Shown here: piece by piece, positions 7,449 to 18,751 of the stretch
How positions within the stretch are numbered: position 1 is the stretch's first letter
Layout of the letters: each line of letters opens with the position of its first letter
Assembly: GCF_019972295.1 (NCBI RefSeq)
Contig: NZ_BLJA01000001.1
Coordinates: 1 to 64,000 of the forward strand
Length of the DNA: 64,000 nucleotides
Direction of reading: 5' to 3'
Origin: Geobacter sp. AOG2
GTDB lineage: Bacteria > Desulfobacterota > Desulfuromonadia > Geobacterales > Pseudopelobacteraceae
Made by a program: the position numbers and the translations under genes
The notes under the pieces: generated by a model
Told to the model about the DNA's origin: nothing
What the model saw: the letters and a program-made list of their open reading frames with translations, nothing else
Databases searched by the model: none

Positions 7449-9233
7449 ATGAACAAGTATGAATGGGTGGAAACAATTCTCTTTTTTGCCGTCCTGCTTG
7501 CCATGATCAAGCCATTCGGCACATTCATGGCAAAGGTCTACCAAGGGGAGCGGACCTTGCTTACCCCTGTCCTCGCTCCCTGCGAGAATCTTCTCTATCG
7601 GGTCTGCGGTGTGGAGAAAGACGAGGAGATGGGCTGGCAGCAATACGCCATCAGCCTGACCCTCTTCAACCTCATGTGCGGTTTTAGCCTCTTTGCGATC
7701 CTGCTGCTCCAGGGAATCCTGCCTCTCAACCCGCAGAAATTTCCGGCCTTCTCTTGGCACCTGGCGCTCAACACAGCCATCAGCTTCATGACCAACACCA
7801 ATTGGCAGAACTACAGTGGCGAGCAGGCCGCCAGCTATTTCACCCAGATGTTCGGATTTGCGGTACACAACTTCGCCTCCGCCGCCACCGGGATGGCGGT
7901 CGCCATCGCACTTATCCGCGGTTTTGTTCGACGTAAAATCTCTGCCATCGGCAATTTTTGGGTGGATCTGAGCCGGAGCACCCTCTACATCCTGTTGCCC
8001 CTGTCGCTCATATTTGCGATTTTTCTCGTCTCCCAGGGGGTGATCCAGAATGTGAGCCCCTACAAGACGATATCGCTTGTCCAACCGACGACCTACGATA
8101 AGCCGAAACTGGACGACAAAGGGAACCCGCTCAAGGATGCCAAGGGTAACCCGATCACCGAGAGTGTAACCGCGAAAGAAGTTACTATCCCCATGGGGCC
8201 GGTCGCCTCTCAGGAGGCGATCAAGGAGTTGGGGACCAACGGCGGCGGCTTCTTTAACGCCAACTCGGCCCATCCTTATGAGAATCCGACACCCCTTTCC
8301 AATATGGCCGAGATCTTCCTGATTCTCCTGATCTCCGGTGGTCTCACCTATACCTTCGGCCGGATGGCTGGGAACCCCCGTCAGGGCTGGGCACTTTTGG
8401 CGGTCATGCTTGCCATCCTGATATTTGCCATGGGCGTTCTCTATTGGGCCGAGGCCAGCGGCAACCCGCTGATCTCCAAACTTGGCGCTACCGGCATCAA
8501 CATGGAGGGTAAGGAGACCCGCTTCGGGCTGGCTGGAAGTTCTCTCTTTGCGGTTGCCACCACCGGCACTTCCTGTGGAGCTGTCAACACCATGCACGAC
8601 TCCCTCACCCCCATAGGCGGAATGGTGCCGCTCTCCCTGATACTCCTCTCCGAGGTGATCTTTGGTGGCGTCGGCACGGGGCTCTACACCATGCTCTCCT
8701 TCGTGGTGATCGCGGTTTTCGTGGCCGGCCTCATGATCGGCCGGACCCCCGAGTTCCTGGGGAAAAAGATTGAGGTCCGCGAAATGTGGATGTCCATCAT
8801 CACGGTTCTTACTTCCGGTATCCTGATCCTCATTTTCTCGGGGATAGCCATGATGATCCCGTCTGCCGTTTCCTCCATGAGTAACCCCGGCGCCCATGGC
8901 CTATCCGAAGTGCTTTACGCCTTCGCCTCCATGTCCAACAACAATGGCAGCGCCTTTGCTGGGCTGAACGGTAATACCATTTTCTACAATGTGAGCGGCG
9001 CGGTGACAATATTCATCGGCCGCTTCGCTCCGATTCTAGCGTCGCTGGCAATGGCCGGCTCCCTGGCCGGGAAAAAATACGTTCCTCCCAGCCTGGGGAC
9101 GCTCCCCACTGACAAGGTTCCGTTTACCCTTTGGTTGACCCTCGTCATCCTGATCGTAGGTGCCTTAACCTTTTTCCCGGCTCTCTCCCTGGGGCCGATC
9201 GTCGAACACCTGACCATGCCGGGAGGTACATAA
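7449..9233 (+). CDS. kdpA: K+-transporting ATPase, channel-like subunit KdpA
   Basis: 594-residue polytopic inner-membrane protein that binds and conducts K+ in the KdpFABC pump. It shows the family's pore loops, including '[17 protein letters not shown]', '[17 protein letters not shown]' (residues about 264-280), '[15 protein letters not shown]' and '[12 protein letters not shown]'. It is slightly longer than E. coli KdpA because of an extended periplasmic loop around residues 205-245 ([17 protein letters not shown]). First structural gene of kdpABCDE. No kdpF-sized frame fits in the 54 bases before it. The stop is two bases before kdpB. Confidence 0.97.
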   Translation: MNKYEWVETILFFAVLLAMIKPFGTFMAKVYQGERTLLTPVLAPCENLLYRVCGVEKDEEMGWQQYAISLTLFNLMCGFSLFAILLLQGILPLNPQKFPAFSWHLALNTAISFMTNTNWQNYSGEQAASYFTQMFGFAVHNFASAATGMAVAIALIRGFVRRKISAIGNFWVDLSRSTLYILLPLSLIFAIFLVSQGVIQNVSPYKTISLVQPTTYDKPKLDDKGNPLKDAKGNPITESVTAKEVTIPMGPVASQEAIKELGTNGGGFFNANSAHPYENPTPLSNMAEIFLILLISGGLTYTFGRMAGNPRQGWALLAVMLAILIFAMGVLYWAEASGNPLISKLGATGINMEGKETRFGLAGSSLFAVATTGTSCGAVNTMHDSLTPIGGMVPLSLILLSEVIFGGVGTGLYTMLSFVVIAVFVAGLMIGRTPEFLGKKIEVREMWMSIITVLTSGILILIFSGIAMMIPSAVSSMSNPGAHGLSEVLYAFASMSNNNGSAFAGLNGNTIFYNVSGAVTIFIGRFAPILASLAMAGSLAGKKYVPPSLGTLPTDKVPFTLWLTLVILIVGALTFFPALSLGPIVEHLTMPGGT

Positions 9234-9235
9234 TA

Positions 9236-11305
9236 ATGTCGAAACATGAAGCCGAACCGATATCCATCTTTGACGCGCGGATCATGGGGGCCGCACTGCT
9301 CGAATCACTCAAAAAACTCGATCCCCGTGAACTGTGGCACAATCCGGTCATGCTCTGCGTGGAGATCGCCAGCATCATTACTCTGGTGACTTTCGTCATG
9401 TCGCTCACCGGCACCAACAAGGAGCCGGCCTGGTTTACCGGTACCGTTTCCGTCTGGCTCTGGCTGACGGTCATCTTTGCGGCCTTTTCCGAGGCCCTTG
9501 CGGAGGGACGCGGCAAGGCACGCGCCGCTTCGCTTCGTAAGACCCGTACGGACGTGATGGCCAGGCGCCTGACAAAGCCGGAGTTCGGTGCATCCTTCGA
9601 GATGGTCTCCGCAACGGAGCTTCGCAAGGACGACTATATCCTCGTTGAGGCCAACGAACTGATCGCCGGCGACGGTGACGTCGTAACAGGAGCGGCCTTG
9701 GTAAACGAATCGGCCATTACCGGCGAGTCGGCCCCGGTGATACGCGAGTCAGGCGGGGACCGGAGCGCTGTCACCGGCGGTACAACGGTCATCGCTAACG
9801 CAATCATTGTCAGGATCACCGCCAATCCTGGGGAAACTTTTCTCGACCGGATGATCTCCCTCATCGAAGGGGCCAAAAGGCGCAAGACTCCCAACGAGAT
9901 CGCCCTGGAGGTGCTTCTCATCGCCCTGACCCTGGTCTTTCTGCTCGTATGTGCCAATATCAGCCCGCTTTCAATTTACAGCGTGAAGGCAGCAGGCCAG
10001 GGAACACCGGTATCGCTGACCATCCTCGTGGCACTTTTTGTCTGCCTGGCGCCGACCACCATTGCTGCGCTACTCCCCGCCATCGGCATTGCCGGGATGG
10101 ACCGGCTGTTTCAGAAGAACGTCATCGCCTTGTCGGGCCGCGCCATTGAAGCGGCCGGGGATGTGAACGTGCTGCTGCTGGACAAGACCGGGACCATCAC
10201 TCTGGGCAATCGTGAGGCGGTTGCCTTCGTCCCTGTGGGAGGTCATACGGAAAGGGAACTGGCTGAGGTAGCGCTCATGGCGTCGCTGACCGATGAAACC
10301 CCGGAAGGGCGAAGCATCGTGGTGTTGACGAACCAGAAATACGGCATGAAACTGGATACGCTCCCCTCCGACGCGGAAACCATAGCCTTCAGTGCCGACA
10401 CCCGTCTTTCCGGCGTAAACACCGGGAAGAAACAGTACCGCAAGGGCGCTGCCGATTCGACTATTTCCTTCGTAAAAAAACTTGGCGCACTGAACGTCCC
10501 CAGCAACCTCAACGACGTCGTCGACAAGATAGCCCGGGCCGGAGCAACGCCATTGGTGGTGAGTTGCGACACCGAGATTTACGGAGTCATTAATCTGAAG
10601 GACATTGTCAAAGGCGGCATTCAGGAACGATTTCAGCAACTGCGCAGTATGGGGATTAAAACCGTCATGATTACCGGCGACAACCCCCTCACCGCCGCCG
10701 CAATAGCTGCCGAGGCCCAGGTGGACGACTTTCTGGCCCAGGCCAAGCCTGAGGACAAGCTCCGTCTCATCAAGGAGAACCAAGAGGCTGGTTTCATGGT
10801 GGCCATGACCGGCGACGGCACCAACGATGCTCCGGCCCTGGCCCAGGCGGATGTTGCCGTGGCGATGAACACAGGTACCCAACCGGCTCGCGAGGCGGCC
10901 AATATCATCGACCTGGACTCGAACCCGACCAAACTTCTGGACATAGTCGAAGTAGGGAAACAGATCCTGATGACCAGGGGCAACCTGACCACCTTCAGTA
11001 TCTCCAATGATATAGCCAAGTACTTTGCCATCATCCCGGCAATGCTGCTCTCCATCTATCCTCAACTGGGAGTGCTGAACGTCATGCACCTGGCGACTCC
11101 CATGAGTGCGATCCTGTCGGCGGTCATCTTCAATGCCCTTATCATCCCGCTACTGGTGCCGCTGGCGCTCAAAGGGACCAGGTTTCGCCCCATGCCGGCC
11201 GAAAAGCTCCTGATCCACAACCTCCTCCTTTACGGGGTCGGGGGGATTATCGCGCCGTTCATCGGTATCAAGGCAATCGATCTGGCGATTGGGTTGTTCG
11301 TCTAA
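9236..11305 (+). CDS. kdpB: K+-transporting P-type ATPase, catalytic subunit KdpB
   Basis: 689-residue P-type ATPase that energises K+ uptake by KdpFABC at the inner membrane. Key motifs: phosphatase loop TGES, phosphorylation site DKTGTIT (Asp about 316), nucleotide-domain 'KGAADS', hinge 'TGDNPLTA' and '[22 protein letters not shown]'. The frame extends 35 codons upstream, overlapping kdpA in another frame; the ATG at 9236 ([13 protein letters not shown]) is the natural start, two bases after the kdpA stop. Length agrees with E. coli KdpB (682). Confidence 0.97.
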   Translation: MSKHEAEPISIFDARIMGAALLESLKKLDPRELWHNPVMLCVEIASIITLVTFVMSLTGTNKEPAWFTGTVSVWLWLTVIFAAFSEALAEGRGKARAASLRKTRTDVMARRLTKPEFGASFEMVSATELRKDDYILVEANELIAGDGDVVTGAALVNESAITGESAPVIRESGGDRSAVTGGTTVIANAIIVRITANPGETFLDRMISLIEGAKRRKTPNEIALEVLLIALTLVFLLVCANISPLSIYSVKAAGQGTPVSLTILVALFVCLAPTTIAALLPAIGIAGMDRLFQKNVIALSGRAIEAAGDVNVLLLDKTGTITLGNREAVAFVPVGGHTERELAEVALMASLTDETPEGRSIVVLTNQKYGMKLDTLPSDAETIAFSADTRLSGVNTGKKQYRKGAADSTISFVKKLGALNVPSNLNDVVDKIARAGATPLVVSCDTEIYGVINLKDIVKGGIQERFQQLRSMGIKTVMITGDNPLTAAAIAAEAQVDDFLAQAKPEDKLRLIKENQEAGFMVAMTGDGTNDAPALAQADVAVAMNTGTQPAREAANIIDLDSNPTKLLDIVEVGKQILMTRGNLTTFSISNDIAKYFAIIPAMLLSIYPQLGVLNVMHLATPMSAILSAVIFNALIIPLLVPLALKGTRFRPMPAEKLLIHNLLLYGVGGIIAPFIGIKAIDLAIGLFV

Positions 11306-11356
11306 CTATGTTTATGTGGCGGTGCGAATGCCGCGCCGCCATGGGAGAAAATCATC

Positions 11357-11938
11357 ATGAAAGAGATACGCCCAGCAATACTGATGCTAATCGTGCTCAC
11401 CGTAATATGCGGCGGCATTTACCCTGCAGTCGTCACCGGTGTCGCCTATGCTGTCTTCCCGAAACAGGCAAAGGGGAGCTTCATCACCGATAACAGCGGA
11501 AAAAAAATAGGGTCGGTACTTATAGGCCAGCCCTTCTCAGATTCAAAATACTTCTGGCCACGCCCGTCCGCGACAACCGATTTCGGCTACAATCCGGCTG
11601 GATCGAGTGGATCCAACTCAGGCCCGACCAATCCCGATTTTATCAAGACGGTAGGTGACCGGGTTAAGGTTCTCCATGATACGGGCATCATCGGCAACGT
11701 CCCGGCTGATTTGGTCGAAGCGTCGGCCAGCGGCCTTGATCCGCACATCTCGCCGGCAGCGGCCAATGTGCAAGTTGCACGTGTTGCCAAGGCTCGCGGG
11801 ATGAGCGAAGCAGAGCTGACCAAAATCGTTGCCGCTCACACTGAAGCCCGTCAGTTGGGATTTTTAGGCGAGCCGCGAGTTAATGTGCTTGAACTGAACC
11901 TGAAGCTGGATTCGCTGAAATCACAGGCAGCACCATGA
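11357..11938 (+). CDS. kdpC: K+-transporting ATPase subunit KdpC
   Basis: 193 residues with one N-terminal membrane anchor (about 8-30) and a periplasmic domain. The family motifs 'GSVLIGQPFSDSKYFWPRPS' and 'PADLVEASASGLDPHISP.AA..Q..RVAKARG' are present, as is the C-terminal 'LGFLGEPRVNVLELN'. KdpC stabilises the KdpA-KdpB complex. The ATG follows a GGGAGAAA ribosome site, 51 bases after kdpB. kdpD follows after 44 bases. Confidence 0.96.
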   Translation: MKEIRPAILMLIVLTVICGGIYPAVVTGVAYAVFPKQAKGSFITDNSGKKIGSVLIGQPFSDSKYFWPRPSATTDFGYNPAGSSGSNSGPTNPDFIKTVGDRVKVLHDTGIIGNVPADLVEASASGLDPHISPAAANVQVARVAKARGMSEAELTKIVAAHTEARQLGFLGEPRVNVLELNLKLDSLKSQAAP

Positions 11939-11982
11939 GGACAAATCTGTCCATGCAGAGCCATCAAGGTTAACCCGGAGCG

Positions 11983-14658
11983 ATGATGACCGAAATTGAC
12001 GACAAACGGCCTTCTCCTGAAGCTTTGCTGAAGCTCGCTAAGGCAGAAGAACAAGAAGATGGGCGGGGGAAGCTGAAGATTTTCCTCGGTTATGCCCCCG
12101 GTGTCGGTAAGACCTACGCCATGCTGGAAGCTGCCTGGCAGCGTAGGCTGGACGGCCGGGATGTAGTGGCGGCATATGTTGAATCCCACGGAAGGTTCGA
12201 AACCGATTCTCTCCTGGAAGGGCTGGAGATCATCCCCAAGGCTGAGATCTCATACATGGGGGTGACGTTACCGGAAATGGATCTGGATGCGGTGTTGGCT
12301 CGCAAACCCCAAATCGCACTGGTTGATGAGCTTGCCCATACCAATGCCCCCGGCTCCCGTCACGAGAAGCGGTGTCAGGATGTAGAGGAACTTTTGGCCG
12401 CCGGGATAGATGTTTATACCACGGTCAACATCCAGCATTTCGAGAGCCTAAACGACACCATTGCTCAGATCACCGGGGTGAAGGTGCGCGAGACGGTCCC
12501 GGACAGCTTCATCGATCTGGCCGCAGAGATCCGGTTGGTGGATATCCCTCCGGAAGACCTTCTTCAGCGTCTGCAGGAAGGAAAGGTGTACATTCCCAAG
12601 CAGGCGACCATGGCCATGGACAAGTTCTTCAAGCCGGGAAACCTGATGGCACTTCGCGAACTGTCGCTCCGCCGTGCTGCGGAGCGTGTTGACGATCAGA
12701 TGCGGGCCTATATGGACGCTCGCTCCATTTCCGGGCCTTTGCCGACTGCAGAACGGCTCCTGGTCTGCGTCAGCGGCAGCCCTTACAGCGAACAACTGAT
12801 CCGCACCACCCGGCGACTGGCCGATGAATTGAAGGCCACTTGGCACACTGTCTATATTGAAACTCCCGGCGGCGGCAAGCAGATGCGGGAAAACCGCGAA
12901 CGAGTATGGCGCGACATCCGCTTTGCTGAAACGCTGGGTGCCCAGGTGGCCACTATGACGGCCACCTCGGTGGCAAGCGCCCTCGTGGAGTATGCCAGCA
13001 AGAACCACATCACCAAGATCGTTGTCGGTAAGCCCTCCAAGCCGCGTTGGCGGGAATTTCTGCGCCAACCCCTCGTGGACCAGATCATCCGTTTGAGCGG
13101 GACGATCGATGTCTACGTCGTCAGTTTGGGCGAAGTTGAGAAAAAACCCGAATCCGGTATGGCGCCTCCCAGAAAGGAAATCCCCTGGTCAGGCTATATG
13201 AAAAGTCTGGTCTTGGTGATCGCGGCTACGGCCGTTTCCGAGCTCGCCTTTCAGTTTTTTTCTCCTACAAACCTGGTCATGATTTATCTGCTCTCCGTGG
13301 TGCTCGCTGCAACGCGTCTGGGCCGTAAACCGGCAATCATGACCGCATTTTTGAGCGTGCTGGCTTTTGATTTCTTCTTTGTGCCACCCCGCTTTACCTT
13401 TGCCGTTAGCGATACCGAATATTTCCTCACTTTTTTCGCCCTGTTTGTCGTTGGTGTCGTCATCAGCACGCTCGTTTCCCAGTCCCGTGAACGCGCTGAG
13501 GCAATACGGGTGCGTGAGGTCCAGACGGCAAGCCTTTACTATCTCAGCCGTGACCTCGCATCAGCCGTCGATGCCAAAGGTATTCTCGACGCTGTTATCA
13601 AGAACATCGGTGGTAGCCTCGAGGCCCAATTGATAGTTCTTCTCCCAGAGGGAGAACATTTGGCAATGAAGGCTGCCAGCGAGGATTTTACCCTTCATGA
13701 AAAAGAGTTGGCGGTTGCCGACTGGGCTTTTCGCAATCGGCAACCTGCCGGGAGAGGGACGGAGACCCTCGTTTCGTCGGAACTCCTCTACCTGCCGTTG
13801 CAGACCACCTCAAGCGTATTGGGGGTGATGGGAATCAAGCTGACGGATGATACCAACTATAGATCTCCGGAGACTCGTAGGCTTCTCAATGCCTTTGCCA
13901 CTCAGGCGACCCTGGCCATCGAGCGGGCCCAGTTCGTCAAGCAGGCCGAACAGGCCCAAATCCTCCATGCCCGTGATACATTGGAACGAGCGCTTCTCAA
14001 TTCCATTTCCCATGATCTTCGTACTCCACTGATGACGATAACCGTGGCTCTCGACAACATGTGGGAAAAAAGGGCGCAGATAACGGAAAAGGCACGAAAT
14101 AGTTTTCTCCTCACGGCCAGAGAGGAGGCGGGGCGGCTGAACCGCTTTGTCGGCAATCTCCTCGATATGACCCGCCTGGAAGCAGGCGCGGTCAAACCGA
14201 AGGACGTCCACTGCGATATCCAGGATCTTATAGGTTGTGCCTTGGCTACTCTCGAGCAAAGAATCGGCGCACGTAATATTGATGTTCAACTCTCTCCCGA
14301 CTTGCCGTTGGTCAGGTTGGACATGGTATTGATGATGCAGGTATTGGTTAATCTCCTGGATAACTCCATAAAATATGCCCCGGAAGATAAAAGTATTGAG
14401 TTAGTTGCACGAATTGAGGATGGTAGGCTTATTCTGGAAGTTCTCGACCGAGGTCCCGGTGTCCCGCCGGAAGACCTGACCAAGGTATTTGACAAGTTTT
14501 ATCGGATTCCGGTTCCCGAGGGGGCGGGCGGGACCGGGCTGGGTCTCGCCATATGCAAAGGGATAGTTGAGGCCCACGGCGGGGAGATTCGCGCTGAAAA
14601 CCGTGCAGGCGGCGGTCTGCGGGTCATCATTACAATCCCTATGAGAGAGGAATCATGA
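11983..14658 (+). CDS. kdpD: Osmosensitive K+ channel histidine kinase KdpD
   Basis: 891-residue membrane sensor kinase controlling the kdp genes. Order of domains: N-terminal KdpD domain (about 20-230) with Walker A GYAPGVGKT and 'LVDELAHTNAPGSRHEKR'; a universal-stress-protein-like domain (about 250-375); four membrane helices (DUF4118, about 400-495); a GAF-like region; a HisKA domain with SISHDLRTPL (phospho-His); and an HATPase with NLLDNSIKYAP and GTGLGLAICKGIVEAHGG. Length is close to E. coli KdpD (894). ATG codons at 11983 and 11986 are adjacent; the first follows a weak GGAGCG. It overlaps kdpE by 4 bases (ATGA), indicating translational coupling. Confidence 0.97.
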   Translation: MMTEIDDKRPSPEALLKLAKAEEQEDGRGKLKIFLGYAPGVGKTYAMLEAAWQRRLDGRDVVAAYVESHGRFETDSLLEGLEIIPKAEISYMGVTLPEMDLDAVLARKPQIALVDELAHTNAPGSRHEKRCQDVEELLAAGIDVYTTVNIQHFESLNDTIAQITGVKVRETVPDSFIDLAAEIRLVDIPPEDLLQRLQEGKVYIPKQATMAMDKFFKPGNLMALRELSLRRAAERVDDQMRAYMDARSISGPLPTAERLLVCVSGSPYSEQLIRTTRRLADELKATWHTVYIETPGGGKQMRENRERVWRDIRFAETLGAQVATMTATSVASALVEYASKNHITKIVVGKPSKPRWREFLRQPLVDQIIRLSGTIDVYVVSLGEVEKKPESGMAPPRKEIPWSGYMKSLVLVIAATAVSELAFQFFSPTNLVMIYLLSVVLAATRLGRKPAIMTAFLSVLAFDFFFVPPRFTFAVSDTEYFLTFFALFVVGVVISTLVSQSRERAEAIRVREVQTASLYYLSRDLASAVDAKGILDAVIKNIGGSLEAQLIVLLPEGEHLAMKAASEDFTLHEKELAVADWAFRNRQPAGRGTETLVSSELLYLPLQTTSSVLGVMGIKLTDDTNYRSPETRRLLNAFATQATLAIERAQFVKQAEQAQILHARDTLERALLNSISHDLRTPLMTITVALDNMWEKRAQITEKARNSFLLTAREEAGRLNRFVGNLLDMTRLEAGAVKPKDVHCDIQDLIGCALATLEQRIGARNIDVQLSPDLPLVRLDMVLMMQVLVNLLDNSIKYAPEDKSIELVARIEDGRLILEVLDRGPGVPPEDLTKVFDKFYRIPVPEGAGGTGLGLAICKGIVEAHGGEIRAENRAGGGLRVIITIPMREES

Positions 14659-15374
14659 CTGCTAAACATGACACAAAGAAAAAGATCAATCTCCCTCGCA
14701 TATTGATCGTTGATGACGAGGTGGCAATTCTGCGTTTGCTCCATACCTCTCTGGAAACAGGCGAGTATTCAGTCCATGAGGCGGAGAACGGGCATGCCGC
14801 ACTGGCTGCGACAGTTGCAATTAAGCCAGACATCATACTCCTTGATTTGGGGCTTCCCGATATTGACGGCGTTGAGGTGATCAGGCGGATACGGGAGTGG
14901 TCGCAGATCCCGATCATCGTACTTTCGGTGCGGGAACGCGAAGGGGACAAAATGGAGGCTCTGGATGCGGGTGCAGACGATTACCTGACCAAGCCATTCG
15001 GCGTCGGTGAGCTCATGTCACGAATAAAAGCGGCGCTCCGCCGCTCCCTTCGGGAGGCACCTGAGCCCATCTGCCGGATTGACGAATTGGAGGTCGACCT
15101 GCCGCGTCGGATTGTTTCTGTGGCAGGGAGGGAGGTCCAGCTGACTCCTACTGAGTACGACCTGCTTCGCCTTCTGGTGATCAATGCAGGCAAAGTGCTG
15201 ACTCATGGCCAGATCCTCAAGCAGATCTGGGGAGGTGCCTATACGGATCAACAAAATATTCTCAGGGTCAACATCAGCCACCTCCGCCAGAAAATAGAGG
15301 TTGATGCATCCCGCCCGCATTACATTGTTACGGAACCCGGGATTGGGTATCGCTTAAAAACCACGTTCATGTGA
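14655..15374 (+). CDS. kdpE: Response regulator KdpE (OmpR family)
   Basis: 239 residues: receiver domain (about 15-130) with the acidic pair DDE, phospho-acceptor Asp in 'ILLDLGLPDIDGVEV' and Lys in 'YLTKPFGVGEL', then an OmpR-type winged-helix DNA-binding domain ('ELEVDLPRRIVSVAGREVQL', 'LTPTEYDLLRLLVINAGKVL', 'QQNILRVNISHLRQKIE', 'YIVTEPGIGYRL'). It is expected to be phosphorylated by KdpD and to activate the kdp promoter. Last gene of the operon, overlapping kdpD by 4 bases. No clear terminator hairpin follows. Confidence 0.96.
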   Translation: MTAKHDTKKKINLPRILIVDDEVAILRLLHTSLETGEYSVHEAENGHAALAATVAIKPDIILLDLGLPDIDGVEVIRRIREWSQIPIIVLSVREREGDKMEALDAGADDYLTKPFGVGELMSRIKAALRRSLREAPEPICRIDELEVDLPRRIVSVAGREVQLTPTEYDLLRLLVINAGKVLTHGQILKQIWGGAYTDQQNILRVNISHLRQKIEVDASRPHYIVTEPGIGYRLKTTFM

Positions 15375-15751
15375 AAATTGATGACGTCTCAGCCGAACAG
15401 CCGGCTGGCCAGGTAGCACTCCTGCCGTTGCTTAACATGTTAGCACGCGCCATCGTCGTATTTCGATCAGGTTTGCCCGATCAGAAGCCTTCAAAAAAGT
15501 TGATGTTTTTTCACCTGTTATCGTCGGGGCAGCCTCCTATCCAACTTGGTACGATCAGTGCAATGCAATCGGCAACGTAACATTTTACACTTCTCCATCT
15601 TATAGCTTCTTTTCAATATAATTAGAAATTACCTATCGGCCTAGCGACAACATTTTTTGCCATGTGGCACTTATGTGGAAATGACGAAACAAGGTATCCG
15701 CTGAACATGGCCATACCGGCATATTTCCGTAACGGGCCAAAATATTTTTTG
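15375..15751. other. Convergent intergenic region, nothing identified
   Basis: About 377 bases between kdpE and the oppositely oriented sensor kinase gene. It is AT-richer than the flanks. A frame open for about 55 codons near 15430-15620 has no start codon after its upstream stop and no recognisable protein. No strong terminator hairpin or repeat was seen. Confidence 0.4.
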
Positions 15752-18721
15752 TCAAATACCCTGTATTACCGTTTTAAGCACGGACAATTTATACGGTTTC
15801 TGGATAAAGCCGGCGAGCCCTTTCCCGACAAACTTTTGAGTGACCTCGTGTTCATTGAAGCCGCTGGACATGATCACTTTGACGTCCGGATTTATTCGCC
15901 GCAATTCACGGAAGCACTCCTCGCCGTCTACGTGCGGCATCGTCAGGTCAAGTATTACAAAGGCAATGCCGGGGTTGTTTCTGAAGATCTCAAGCGCTTC
16001 CCGGCCATCATTGGCCGTGATGGTTGCGAACCCCAGCTCATGGAGCATTTCCTTCCCCACACCCCGTACGGTTTCTTCATCGTCCACCAGCAGTACCGTG
16101 CCGCTGCCGCTCCAGTCAACGTCGTGACCGCCGTGGCTGAACAGCTCGGCCGGTTTGCCGGAAGCAGGCAACAACACTTTGAAGGTGGTGCCCTTGCCCA
16201 CCTCGCTGTAAACCTTGATGGCCCCCTTGTGGCCGCGGACGATGCCCAGGACCGCTGCCATGCCCAGGCCGCGCCCGGTAAACTTGGTGGTGAAGAACGG
16301 GTCGAAGATTTTGGCTATGGTCTGAGCGTCCATGCCGCAGCCGGCGTCGGCAATCTCAAGGTAGACATACAGCCCTTCGGCGATGTTTTCGTTCAGCCAG
16401 ACATTCTTCAAGTAGTTCCCGTCGCAATCCATGCAGCCGGTGGTGATGGCGATAACGCCGCTTTTATCGCCAATGGCCTCCGAGGCGTTGATGACCAGGT
16501 TCATGACTATCTGGCGCATCTGCGTGGCATCGGCCTCTATCGTGGGAAGGTTTGGGGTGAGATTGAGCCGCAGGACCGCCTTCTTTGAGATCGAGACCTC
16601 CAGCATATGCAGCATCTCTTCCAGAAGGGCATTCAAATCGATCTGGTCGACTACGAATTTTCCCTTTCCGGAATAGGCCAGCATCTGCCTGGCCAAATCG
16701 GCCGCCCGGGCGGCTGCATCCTCGATCTTCCTCAGGTTTTCAATGCAGGGAGATTCTTTGCTGATGCGCATCAGCGCCAGGTCCGCATTACCCATTATCG
16801 CCATCAGGATGTTGTTGAAGTCATGGGCGATCCCGCCGGCGAGAACGCCCAGGCTTTCCAGTTTTTGCGCATGAAGAATTTGCCGTTCAAGGTTGTCGCG
16901 CTCATCTTCGGCATTTTTTCGATCGGTGAAATCCGTGGCCGCCCCGAAGAGAACCAGTTCCCCTTCTTTTTCACCAGCCTCGCAGCGGCTTGTTTCGGAT
17001 ATCCATCGTATGTTTCCGCCTTTTGTGACCATCCTGAATTCAATCTGTTTAACATCCCCCGGGGCCAGGCTGAAGAGGTAGGAGGCGACGCTTTGCCGGT
17101 CATCGGGGTGAACGAGGGGAAGCCAGCAGCCCTGTTCGAAAATCTCCTCAATGCTGTAGCCGCAAATAGCGCTGACTGAGCCGCCCATCCACTGGATGCG
17201 GAATGGCGATGTTCCGGTTCTCGAGCAGCGGTGGACATAGTCCGAGGTAAGACCGGCAAAGCAACGGTAGTTCTCTTCACTGTCCTTTAAAGCCTGTTCG
17301 CTCTGTTTCCGTTCGGAGATATTCCTGGCGACGCCCATTACCGCCGCCTGGCCGTTAAAATCAATGAGCCTGACATGCAGTTCGACCGGCAATCGGGATG
17401 CGTCTTTCCGCCGATGGACCGATTCGAAAAAGCTGGTCCCATTCTCCGTAACATCCCTGAGGGTCCCGGAAACCGCTTCCGGGGCCGTAAAGGTGGTATC
17501 CAGGTCGGAAATATGCAGCGCAAGCAGTTCATCATGGGCGTATCCAAGCTCTTGGCAGGCCTGGTTATTGACGGCAATGATCTTTCCCGACAGATCCGAG
17601 ATATAGATCGGGTCCGCTATGTTTTCAAACAGCTCCCGGAAAAGACGTTCGGATTTGATCCGTTCTCTTATCTGCCGCTCAAGTTCCGCAGTCCTGTCCC
17701 TGACCAGGCCCTCCAAACCATCAGCCATGGTTTTCAGGGCAAGTTCGGCCTTGCGCCGCTCATCGAGTTCCCGGTTCAGGGATGCGGTACGCCGGCGCAC
17801 GGTTCCCCGCAACGAGAAATTCCAGGCTACGATAATAAGGAGCAGAAACCCGAAAATGGCGGCTAAACAACCAATTATGAAGGCCTTGCCTGGTTGCCAG
17901 CGCATGTTTTCCACATGGACCCAGCCATTGATGGCATGTTGCCGCTCCACGTCGCTGATGGCTGCCAGCCCTTTGTTGATTATGCCCTGCAACTCGGGCC
18001 AGTCCTTGCGGATCCCGATGCCCCAGCGATAATCGAAATCGGTTTTGCCGACAAGTTGCAGATTTGTTATGCCCGCCTCCTGGGCATAGTAAGTGGCATT
18101 GGCCATGTTCTCCACATAGGCATCGACCATCCCCAGGGAAGCTTTAGCGAGGCCGGTGGAGACGTCCGGGACCACATCCAGAATTATGTCCGGATATTTT
18201 TCCTTCAGGACATCATGGGCAGCGTAGTTTGAGACGACGGCGACCCTTTTCCCTTTCAGGTCCTTCAGGGTCAGGTCGGCTCGAGAGCCTTTACGGGCAA
18301 AGATCCCTCCCGGCACCGTCACCAGGGTATCGGTGAACAGGGCGAATTTTTCACGATTGGGGGTCCTGACCATGGCCCCGAGCATGTCTACTTCATGGTT
18401 TTTAAACTTGGCCATTGCTGCATCCCAGTTCTTCAGATGAACAACCGTGATGGTCACGCCAAGCTTTTTCTCCAGGATTCGGATAATATCGGCAGCGGCG
18501 CCCTGATAGGCGCCGTTCTTATCGAAAAATTCAATCGGTTTGAAGTCGGGGTCCGGGGCAAGGGTAATACGGGGATGGTTCTTCAACCATTGCAGTTCGG
18601 CATCGGTAAGAGGTACCGTTGAGGTTGGATTTCCAACTGCGGAGGCGACAAAGCAGAGGAGAACTGCCAGCGATATTATCGGCAGGTAGAGGATGTGGCA
18701 GAAGTTTTTGCATGAGCGCAT
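15752..18721 (-). CDS. Hybrid sensor histidine kinase with periplasmic solute-binding domain, two PAS domains and receiver
   Basis: 989 residues. Signal/anchor at 1-30, then a family-3 solute-binding-like sensor domain (about 35-265, starting 'LTDAELQWLKNHPRITLAPD') of the type found in EvgS/BvgS. A membrane helix follows (about 280-300), a coiled stretch, PAS 1 (about 360-475), PAS 2 with PAC (about 485-600), HisKA with AGGIAHDFNNIL (His about 632), HATPase with NLVINASEAIGD and GRGLGMAAVLGIV, and a C-terminal receiver with LLVDDEETV and the phospho-acceptor in 'VILDLTMPHVDG'. The likely job is sensing an amino-acid-like or small polar ligand in the periplasm (inference). The start at 18721 is preferred: an upstream ATG at 18751 has no ribosome site. 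No dedicated response-regulator gene lies beside it. Confidence 0.88.
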   Translation of the reverse strand: MRSCKNFCHILYLPIISLAVLLCFVASAVGNPTSTVPLTDAELQWLKNHPRITLAPDPDFKPIEFFDKNGAYQGAAADIIRILEKKLGVTITVVHLKNWDAAMAKFKNHEVDMLGAMVRTPNREKFALFTDTLVTVPGGIFARKGSRADLTLKDLKGKRVAVVSNYAAHDVLKEKYPDIILDVVPDVSTGLAKASLGMVDAYVENMANATYYAQEAGITNLQLVGKTDFDYRWGIGIRKDWPELQGIINKGLAAISDVERQHAINGWVHVENMRWQPGKAFIIGCLAAIFGFLLLIIVAWNFSLRGTVRRRTASLNRELDERRKAELALKTMADGLEGLVRDRTAELERQIRERIKSERLFRELFENIADPIYISDLSGKIIAVNNQACQELGYAHDELLALHISDLDTTFTAPEAVSGTLRDVTENGTSFFESVHRRKDASRLPVELHVRLIDFNGQAAVMGVARNISERKQSEQALKDSEENYRCFAGLTSDYVHRCSRTGTSPFRIQWMGGSVSAICGYSIEEIFEQGCWLPLVHPDDRQSVASYLFSLAPGDVKQIEFRMVTKGGNIRWISETSRCEAGEKEGELVLFGAATDFTDRKNAEDERDNLERQILHAQKLESLGVLAGGIAHDFNNILMAIMGNADLALMRISKESPCIENLRKIEDAAARAADLARQMLAYSGKGKFVVDQIDLNALLEEMLHMLEVSISKKAVLRLNLTPNLPTIEADATQMRQIVMNLVINASEAIGDKSGVIAITTGCMDCDGNYLKNVWLNENIAEGLYVYLEIADAGCGMDAQTIAKIFDPFFTTKFTGRGLGMAAVLGIVRGHKGAIKVYSEVGKGTTFKVLLPASGKPAELFSHGGHDVDWSGSGTVLLVDDEETVRGVGKEMLHELGFATITANDGREALEIFRNNPGIAFVILDLTMPHVDGEECFRELRRINPDVKVIMSSGFNEHEVTQKFVGKGLAGFIQKPYKLSVLKTVIQGI

Positions 18722-18751
18722 AAGACTTACTTCCCGCCTTCCAAGTACCAT

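Noticed and set aside
7044-8897. 617-residue minus-strand open frame across PII and kdpA
   Set aside because: Antisense shadow of kdpA; no start signal and no family resemblance.
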